Below are positions 7,815-12,180 of a stretch of DNA of 12,180 bases, in pieces. Within the stretch, counting starts at the first letter, position 1. Each line of letters begins with the position of its first letter. Origin of the DNA: CAYZEZ01 sp964477295 (GTDB lineage Bacteria; Bacteroidota; Bacteroidia; Bacteroidales; SM23-62). The stretch lies in NCBI GenBank assembly GCA_964477295.1, contig CAYZEZ010000136.1, forward strand, positions 1-12,180, given 5' to 3'. Made by a program: the position numbers and the translations under genes. The notes under the pieces were generated by a model that saw nothing but the letters and a program-made list of their open reading frames with translations, ran no database searches and was not told the DNA's origin.

Positions 7815-8786
7815 TTATAGATTAAATTCTATTACGTTTATGGCCTGACTGATGATCTTTTCATTTTCATAATTATAGAAACCCCGACTTACTTTCCTTC
7901 CCAGCAGGTTGGCACGCACAAGCCTTTTAATTATAGGAGATGGTTTGAACTTATCTGTTCCAAATTCCTGGTACAGGTTATCCATCCATTTCTGTACCTT
8001 ATCAATCCCAACCCTGTCGGCCAGTTCGAAAGGACCCAGCTGAAGGCCGAATCCCAGTTTCATGGTTTCATCAATGCAACTCACCGAGGCGACCCCTTCC
8101 ATTAATAATTCACAGGCTTCGTTTATAAGGGGAACCAACAGCCGTGTACTTATATTTCCCGGTGATTCAACGAGGGTTATGGGGCGTTTATCGAGCATTT
8201 TAATAAACCGAACTGTAAAGTCCAGAGCAGAATCGCTGGTTTGTAATCCCCTGATCACTTCAACGATTTTAACTTTAGAAGCCGGGGTTATAAAATTAAG
8301 CCCGACAGCCCTTTCCGGATGCTTTAAAACGGATGCGAGGTCCGAAATCAAAAGGGTGGCATTATTTGAGGCTATGATGGTATCGTCGGATACGACCGAT
8401 TCTATTTTCTTAAAGACATCCATCCGGTAAGGTACGGATGACCCTCTTTTCTTGATATTGATGGATTCAATGATCATCTGGCAATCCTTGATCTCATTGT
8501 AATCGGTTGTACCCTTAATTCTTGATATGATAGCTCGTTTTTCACTTTCAGTTAATCCCCATTTATTGATCACCTTATCCAGCGAAGCTTCAATGTCTTT
8601 CATGATTTGTCCAATTTTTTCTGCGGACATGTCGATGAAGATTACATCCAGGCCATGCTGACTGATAAGACGAACTATTTGCTGTCCCATATTACCACAT
8701 CCTACGACGCCAACCTTTTTCAAACCTCCCTCTTTGGTTTGCTTGATAGTTCTTCTTAAACCATAATCTGCTAATGATTCTGCCAT
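7815..8786 (-). CDS. 3-hydroxyacyl-CoA dehydrogenase homologue with altered active site
   Basis: The 323-aa protein has the two-domain layout of 3-hydroxybutyryl-CoA dehydrogenase (Hbd/FadB type). After a 22-residue extension, a Rossmann loop GCGNMGQQI (29-37) with D52 indicates NAD. The C-terminal domain has the usual LGPFELADRVGID and LLGRKVSRGFYNYE blocks (about 250-310). The active site departs from the family: the motif normally written GLHFFNP reads GLNFITP, so catalytic His is N164, and SPGFxxNRL reads SPGNISTRL, so the conserved Asn is T214. E176, the partner of the His, is kept. Residues 107-122 also differ, with an insertion before the helix. Ordinary dehydrogenase chemistry is therefore doubtful; a changed reaction, an acyl-CoA-binding role or a regulatory role are possible. 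The reading frame is intact and conserved blocks remain, so it is not a decaying pseudogene. It sits between pta and ackA. Confidence 0.85.
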   Translation of the reverse strand: MAESLADYGLRRTIKQTKEGGLKKVGVVGCGNMGQQIVRLISQHGLDVIFIDMSAEKIGQIMKDIEASLDKVINKWGLTESEKRAIISRIKGTTDYNEIKDCQMIIESINIKKRGSSVPYRMDVFKKIESVVSDDTIIASNNATLLISDLASVLKHPERAVGLNFITPASKVKIVEVIRGLQTSDSALDFTVRFIKMLDKRPITLVESPGNISTRLLVPLINEACELLMEGVASVSCIDETMKLGFGLQLGPFELADRVGIDKVQKWMDNLYQEFGTDKFKPSPIIKRLVRANLLGRKVSRGFYNYENEKIISQAINVIEFNL

Positions 8787-8919
8787 TTTGTTTTTTTAAC
8801 TCTTGAATATACTATTTGATTAAATACCTGTATTAACGGGATAAAGTCCGGTTTGTTATCTGCATCCTGTCTCCGATGGCTAAAGCCAACGTTAATTTGA
8901 GACACCCTCTGTTCACCGC
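8787..8919. other. Gap between pta and the dehydrogenase-like gene
   Basis: These 133 nt form the largest gap in the operon. On the minus strand I see no stem followed by a T run after the pta stop, so read-through into the next gene is likely. It contains a small GGCT-AA-AGCC hairpin near 8878-8887 and AT-rich DNA close to the downstream start. An internal promoter is possible, but no full -33/-7 pair was found. Confidence 0.4.
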
Positions 8920-8938
8920 TTACCGTTCACCGTAAGCC
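8911..8938. repeat. Heptameric tandem repeat at the pta stop codon
   Basis: Four consecutive 7-nt units read GTTCACC, GCTTACC, GTTCACC and GTAAGCC (plus strand). The first and third are identical, and the second and fourth are related variants. The array begins in the intergenic gap and runs into the last codons of pta. Within it, GCTTAC (8918-8923) and GTAAGC (8932-8937) form a 6-bp inverted repeat with an 8-nt loop. It looks like a short remnant of a heptanucleotide repeat array. Confidence 0.6.
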
Positions 8939-9924
8939 TGGTTGGCGGTAATAGCAACCAGGTTTACAATATCGCTCACTGAACATCCCCGTGAGAGATC
9001 ATTAATGGGGGCGGCCATTCCCTGAAGGACCGGACCGATAGCCTCTGCATGAGCCAGTCGCTGGACCAGTTTATAGGCTATGTTACCCACATCCAGGGAA
9101 GGGAAAATCAGCACATTTGCCTTCCCTGCAATCTCACTTCCCGGTGCTTTTTTAATTCCAATAGATTCAATGATAGCCGCATCAGCTTGTAATTCACCGT
9201 CGATTTTCAGATCAGGGTTCATCTCCTTTGCAATCCTTGTTGCATTGACAACCTTGTCAACCAGTTCATGCTGAGCACTGCCTTTTGTTGAAAAACTTAA
9301 CATGGCAATGCGTGGTTCAAATCCTGCAATAGCCTTTGTTGTCTTTGCTGTAGCAACCGCTATTTCAGCCAGTTCCCGTTCGTCGGGATCAGGATGGACT
9401 GCACAATCTGCAAATACCAGCAAACCGTTCTCTCCAAACTCCTTGTCTTTCATTATCATTATGAATGCTCCGGAAACTACGGTGATACCCGGTAAAGTCT
9501 TTACAAACTGGAATGCCGGCCTGAGCACATCTCCTGTAGCATTCATGGCCCCTGCTACTTCTCCGTCAGCATCGCCGGCCTTAATCATCATTGTTCCAAG
9601 GTACAATGGATCTTTGATCAGCTCCAATGCAGCATCTGAAGTAAGCCCTTTATGCTTGCGCAACTCAACCATCAGTGATACATACTCTTCCATTTTACCA
9701 TGCTGGTCCGGATCGATTATTGTTGATCCCTTAATGGCACCTAAATTGTATTCAGAAGCCAATTGAAGGATTTTATCTTTCTTACCAATTAAAATGATCC
9801 GGGCGATTCCTTCTTTCAGAATTTCATTTGCGGCTTTAAGTGTTCTCTCTTCAGTGCCTTCAGGCAACACTATTCGCATATTATGTTGCTTTGCCTTGGA
9901 TTTAATTTGTTCCAGTAAATTCAT
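8920..9924 (-). CDS. pta: Phosphate acetyltransferase, short single-domain form
   Basis: This enzyme converts acetyl-CoA and phosphate to acetyl-phosphate for acetate kinase. The 334-aa protein is the short form that lacks the N-terminal P-loop and DRTGG regulatory domains of the enterobacterial enzyme. Conserved blocks are GAMNATGDVLRP (125-136), SFSTKGSA (210-217), DGELQADAA (242-250), FPSLDVGNIAYK (274-285) and GPVLQGMAAPINDLSRGCS (297-315). S311, R312 and D318 correspond to the catalytic Ser, Arg and Asp of the Methanosarcina enzyme. The final four residues (YGER) lie in a heptamer repeat and may be a local extension. It is the first gene of the operon, with a well-matched promoter starting about 38 nt upstream and a 16-bp palindrome over its -33 element. 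The start ATG (9922-9924) gives the expected N-terminus. Confidence is high. Confidence 0.96.
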   Translation of the reverse strand: MNLLEQIKSKAKQHNMRIVLPEGTEERTLKAANEILKEGIARIILIGKKDKILQLASEYNLGAIKGSTIIDPDQHGKMEEYVSLMVELRKHKGLTSDAALELIKDPLYLGTMMIKAGDADGEVAGAMNATGDVLRPAFQFVKTLPGITVVSGAFIMIMKDKEFGENGLLVFADCAVHPDPDERELAEIAVATAKTTKAIAGFEPRIAMLSFSTKGSAQHELVDKVVNATRIAKEMNPDLKIDGELQADAAIIESIGIKKAPGSEIAGKANVLIFPSLDVGNIAYKLVQRLAHAEAIGPVLQGMAAPINDLSRGCSVSDIVNLVAITANQAYGER

Positions 9925-9961
9925 TGATATACAGTTATTTACGTATTATTAGATTTGTTTT

Positions 9962-9992
9962 TAAAGATAACCAGAATATTTGTTATAACAAA
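9962..9992 (-). promoter_or_regulatory. Promoter of the pta operon (Bacteroidota type)
   Basis: On the minus strand, TTTG (complement of 9989-9992) is followed after exactly 19 nt by TATCTTTA (complement of 9962-9969). This fits the Bacteroidota primary sigma-factor pattern TTTG-N19-TAnnTTTG with one mismatch in the last base. The predicted transcript would start near 9957 and have a leader of about 30 nt before the pta ATG. The -33 element lies inside the 9978-9993 palindrome. Confidence 0.6.
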
Positions 9993-9993
9993 T
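9978..9993. promoter_or_regulatory. Perfect 16-bp palindrome, candidate operator between pta and the FAD/Fe-S gene
   Basis: ATTTGTTATAACAAAT is its own reverse complement over all 16 bases. The half-sites can be read as TTTGT-N4-ACAAA, the 5-4-5 geometry of Crp/Fnr-family sites. It overlaps the -33 element of the pta promoter, a position expected to block RNA polymerase if occupied. It also lies about 200 bp upstream of the divergent gene and could control both directions. Which regulator binds is unknown, and no regulator gene is present in the window. Confidence 0.55.
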
Positions 9994-10084
9994 GAGGAAA
10001 CCCAGATTTAGATCATTTTATTAAGTGTTTTACAACTGGTATTTTATATCGGTTTTATTGATTTTTTTTTTAAGTATTTTTAAG

Positions 10085-10179
10085 TCGTGAAATGCGAAGC
10101 ATCAGCTGATATGCTAATGGTTCGCATTTACCAGGGGGGGTGTGATTGTGGCTCTGCGCGAGCCAGGCAATCGTGAAAT
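10085..10179 (+). promoter_or_regulatory. Structured leader with two hairpins upstream of the FAD/Fe-S gene
   Basis: Two strong consecutive stems precede the start codon at 10193. The first pairs AAATGCGAA (10090-10098) with TTCGCATTT (10121-10129), a perfect 9-bp match, with a further palindrome ATCAGCTGAT (10101-10110) in its loop. The second pairs GATTG-TGGCTC (10144-10154) with GAGCCA-gg-CAATC (10160-10172), 11 bp with a 2-nt bulge and a 5-nt loop. A run of seven G (10134-10140) lies between them. The 9-mer TCGTGAAAT occurs at both ends (10085-10093 and 10171-10179). Neither stem is followed by a T run, so they are not simple terminators. I do not recognise a known riboswitch class. Confidence 0.5.
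10111..10176 (+). CDS. Possible 21-codon upstream ORF (leader peptide)
   Basis: An ATG at 10111 opens a 21-codon frame (MLMVRIYQGG then CDCGSARARQS) ending with TGA at 10174-10176, 16 nt before the start of the FAD/Fe-S gene. It spans the 3' arm of the first hairpin and all of the second, so its translation would disrupt both. It has three Arg codons, two Cys codons and a Gly-rich centre. No ribosome-binding site or homologue is recognisable. It may be chance and is listed because of its position. Confidence 0.2.
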   Translation: MLMVRIYQGGCDCGSARARQS

Positions 10180-10192
10180 CCAAAGAAAATAT

Positions 10193-12180
10193 ATGATGGA
10201 GAATTTTGATAATAATGATTTAATGCAGCTTGGGGGAAGGCTAAACGGGGATGTGGTATGGGACCACCCTACGCGTATAATGTACGCTACAGATGCCTCC
10301 GTATACCAGGAACTTCCTGCCGGGCTTGTCCGTCCTGCCTCAGAAAAGGATGTAGTTGAGATTGTCAGGTTTGCTCATGACAGGTCACTGCCGGTTATAC
10401 CCAGAGGTGCCGGTACTTCCCTGGCCGGTCAGGTTGTGGGGAGTGGATTAGTTGTGGATTTTTCAAGATTCATGAACAGGATACTTGAGTTTAACGCTAA
10501 TGAGAAATGGGTGAAGGTTGAGCCGGGGGTCGTTCTGGATGAACTGAACCTCTTCCTCGAACCTCACGGATTGTTTTTTTCTCCTGAAACATCAACCTCT
10601 AACCGTTGCAATATTGGTGGAATGCTTGGTAATAATTCCTGTGGGTCCCATTCCCTCATTTATGGTACAACACGAGATCATGTCATTTCCACCCGCACGG
10701 TTCTTTCTGACGGGACTATAGTTGATTTTAAGCCTTTGAATGAAACGGAATTCATACAAAAATGTCAACTCCAGTCACTGGAAGGCAGGCTGTACAGGAA
10801 TATAAATGAATTGTTGAAAAATCCTGATAACCAGAAAGATATAATTGAAGGATTTCCTCATCCCGATGTTAAAAGAAGGAATACCGGTTATGCTCTGGAT
10901 GAATTATTAAAATTAAAGCCGTTTAAGGAATCGGGGGCAGACTTCAATTTCAGTAAGCTGGTAGCAGGATCAGAAGGTACACTTGGGCTGGTAACGTGTG
11001 TTCAACTTGACCTGGATCCATTGCCTCCGAAGGAAAAGGGACTGGTGTGTGTACATTTTAATTCTGTTTTTGAGGCCATACGCGGAAATATGATTGCCTT
11101 AAAGTATAACCCGGGTGCAGTTGAATTGATGGATAAAACGGTACTTGATTGTGCAGCACAAAATATCAGCCAGAGAAAAAACAGATTTTTCTTGCAAGGA
11201 GATCCGGGTGCCATTTTAATCATTGAATTTGCCCGGAATACCAGAGACGAGATCCATGAAATCGCAGACGGTATGGTAGCGGAGATGATGGAGAAGAACC
11301 TGGGATTTCATTATCCCAGAGTCTTTAATGCTGATATTCAGAGAGTTTGGAATCTCAGGAAAGCTGGCCTCGGAGCATTGGCAAACATACCTGGTGATTC
11401 CAAGTCGGTTTCGTTCATTGAAGATACATCTGTTCCGGTTGAGAAGCTTGAGGATTACATCCGGGATTTTCAGGAAATAACTAAAAAACATGACTTCGAT
11501 ACTGTTTACCATGCCCATATTTCAGTTGGAGAGCTTCATATAAGGCCTGTGCTCAATCTTAAAGACGCGGCTGATGTCAGGAGATTCAGATCCATTGCTT
11601 TGGATACGGCACACCTGGTAAAACGCTACAGGGGATCTTTGAGTGGAGAACATGGAGATGGACGGGTAAGAGCTGAATTTATACCTATAGTAATTGGTGA
11701 GGCTAATTATGAGTTGATGAGGCTGGTGAAAAAGGCATGGGATCCTGACAATATTCTTAATCCCGGGAAGATTGTTGATCCCGAGCCCATGGATACCCAC
11801 CTGCGTTATAAGGCAGGACAATTGGTTGTGGAGCTGAATACGGTTTTTAATTATGACGCAACAGGAGGCATCCGGGGTCTTTTAGAGAAATGCAATGGTT
11901 CTGGTGATTGCAGGAAATCAGCATTAATGGGAGGGACCATGTGTCCCAGTTATATGGCTACAAAGGATGAAGGTGCAACCACACGGGCGCGTGCTAATAT
12001 TTTAAGAGAGTTCTTTACAGGCTCAGGTCTGCCGAAAATTACAGATAAGGAGGTTTACCAGGTACTGGACCTGTGTCTGTCGTGTAAAGGCTGCAAGTCT
12101 GAGTGTCCCTCCAATGTCGATATGGCCAAGATAAAAGCAGAATTTCTGCAAAACTACTACGATCGGCATGGTATTCCCTT
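10193..12180 (+). CDS. FAD-binding and [4Fe-4S] 2-hydroxyacid dehydrogenase (D-lactate dehydrogenase class), 3' end outside window
   Basis: The frame is open from ATG 10193 to the window edge (662 codons). A second ATG follows immediately at 10196; upstream the frame has only GTG codons before a stop at 10115. The order is: an FAD-binding PCMH domain (about 40-220) with PRGAGTSLAGQ (70-80) and GGMLGNNSCGSHS (from 142); an FAD-oxidase C-terminal domain (about 240-530) with SGEHGDGR (484-491) and DPDNILNPGK (517-526); then a ferredoxin-like domain with C567, C573, C584-P and C628, C631, C634, C638-P, ligands for two [4Fe-4S] clusters. This matches the long single-chain D-lactate/2-hydroxyglutarate dehydrogenases (YdiJ-like, roughly 930-1000 aa), whose missing C-terminus usually carries CCG domains. 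It would oxidise D-lactate or a related 2-hydroxyacid and pass electrons to the membrane or a flavoprotein partner. The substrate is inferred. It is divergent from pta. Confidence 0.9.
   Translation, partial: MMENFDNNDLMQLGGRLNGDVVWDHPTRIMYATDASVYQELPAGLVRPASEKDVVEIVRFAHDRSLPVIPRGAGTSLAGQVVGSGLVVDFSRFMNRILEFNANEKWVKVEPGVVLDELNLFLEPHGLFFSPETSTSNRCNIGGMLGNNSCGSHSLIYGTTRDHVISTRTVLSDGTIVDFKPLNETEFIQKCQLQSLEGRLYRNINELLKNPDNQKDIIEGFPHPDVKRRNTGYALDELLKLKPFKESGADFNFSKLVAGSEGTLGLVTCVQLDLDPLPPKEKGLVCVHFNSVFEAIRGNMIALKYNPGAVELMDKTVLDCAAQNISQRKNRFFLQGDPGAILIIEFARNTRDEIHEIADGMVAEMMEKNLGFHYPRVFNADIQRVWNLRKAGLGALANIPGDSKSVSFIEDTSVPVEKLEDYIRDFQEITKKHDFDTVYHAHISVGELHIRPVLNLKDAADVRRFRSIALDTAHLVKRYRGSLSGEHGDGRVRAEFIPIVIGEANYELMRLVKKAWDPDNILNPGKIVDPEPMDTHLRYKAGQLVVELNTVFNYDATGGIRGLLEKCNGSGDCRKSALMGGTMCPSYMATKDEGATTRARANILREFFTGSGLPKITDKEVYQVLDLCLSCKGCKSECPSNVDMAKIKAEFLQNYYDRHGIP

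Larger units (their letters stand above)
9925..10192. other. Intergenic regulatory region between pta and the FAD/Fe-S gene
   Basis: These 268 nt hold, from left to right, the pta leader, the pta promoter with the 16-bp palindrome, an AT-rich stretch, and the two-hairpin leader of the divergent gene. The AT-rich part includes a run of ten T (10062-10071) and a 10-nt period repeat of TTTTTAAGT (10067-10075 and 10077-10085). No clear TTTG/TAnnTTTG pair was found for the plus-strand gene. If the transcript starts near 10085, both hairpins would be in the mRNA. Confidence 0.5.

Noticed and set aside
8062..8430. 122-codon plus-strand frame opposite the dehydrogenase-like gene
   Set aside because: It is an antisense shadow of a gene with clear family motifs, with no recognisable protein features of its own.
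9302..9766. Long open frame (154 codons) on the plus strand opposite pta
   Set aside because: The peptide is Ser/Ala-rich low-complexity sequence mirroring the codon pattern of pta on the other strand. Pta is unmistakable over the same bases.
9978..9993. The palindrome as a Rex (NADH-sensing) site
   Set aside because: The TTGTTA half-site resembles Rex sites, but those have several extra bases between the halves (TTGTTAA-N4-TTAACAA type). Here the halves abut, so the Rex label is not supported.
10062..10071. Run of ten T as a terminator
   Set aside because: No GC-rich stem precedes it on either strand, and it lies in a divergent promoter region where no transcript is expected to end.
11002..11821. 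Three minus-strand frames opposite the FAD/Fe-S gene
   Set aside because: The plus strand there is continuously open and encodes conserved FAD-oxidase and Fe-S motifs. The minus-strand frames are fragments without motifs.
1..12180. CRISPR arrays, insertion sequences, tRNA or rRNA genes, phage or defence genes
   Set aside because: None were seen: no regularly spaced repeats, no transposase or integrase motifs, and no cloverleaf or ribosomal RNA signatures by eye on either strand.

Overview
The window looks like a chromosomal segment of a member of the Bacteroidota, probably a fermentative anaerobe of Bacteroidales type. The evidence is moderately AT-rich DNA with very AT-rich gene gaps, starts without clear Shine-Dalgarno sequences, TAnnTTTG-like -7 elements, signal peptides ending in the sequence NAQ, and protein sequences typical of that phylum. 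This placement comes from recognition by eye, not from a database search.

Left part (1-4458). This is a set of unrelated single genes: the first 35 codons of a secreted protein on the minus strand (1-105); an unrecognised membrane-anchored protein (384-1544) with a clear intrinsic terminator; a YafV-type carbon-nitrogen hydrolase (1622-2392); a SlyD-like FKBP prolyl isomerase with a His/Cys-rich tail (minus, 2407-2934); a small outer-membrane beta-barrel protein (minus, 3062-3655); and a short-chain dehydrogenase (3745-4458).

Centre (4470-9924, minus strand). This is a compact energy-conservation operon. In transcription order it holds pta (phosphate acetyltransferase), a 3-hydroxyacyl-CoA dehydrogenase homologue, ackA (acetate kinase), ptb (phosphate butyryltransferase) and buk (butyrate kinase). 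Together they encode both acyl-CoA to acyl-phosphate to ATP routes, making acetate and butyrate (or branched-chain acids). The dehydrogenase homologue is the oddest member. Its NAD fold and C-terminal domain are intact, but the catalytic His is Asn and the conserved active-site Asn is Thr.

Right part (9925-12180). The intergenic region between pta and a divergent gene holds a perfect 16-bp palindrome that overlaps the -33 element of a good Bacteroidota-type promoter for pta. It also holds a leader with two strong consecutive hairpins ahead of the divergent gene. That gene (10193 to beyond the window end) encodes a large FAD plus [4Fe-4S] oxidoreductase of the D-lactate/2-hydroxyacid dehydrogenase class. 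Divergence around a shared operator suggests coordinated control of 2-hydroxyacid oxidation and acyl-phosphate/ATP formation. No mobile elements, CRISPR arrays, tRNA or rRNA genes were seen.
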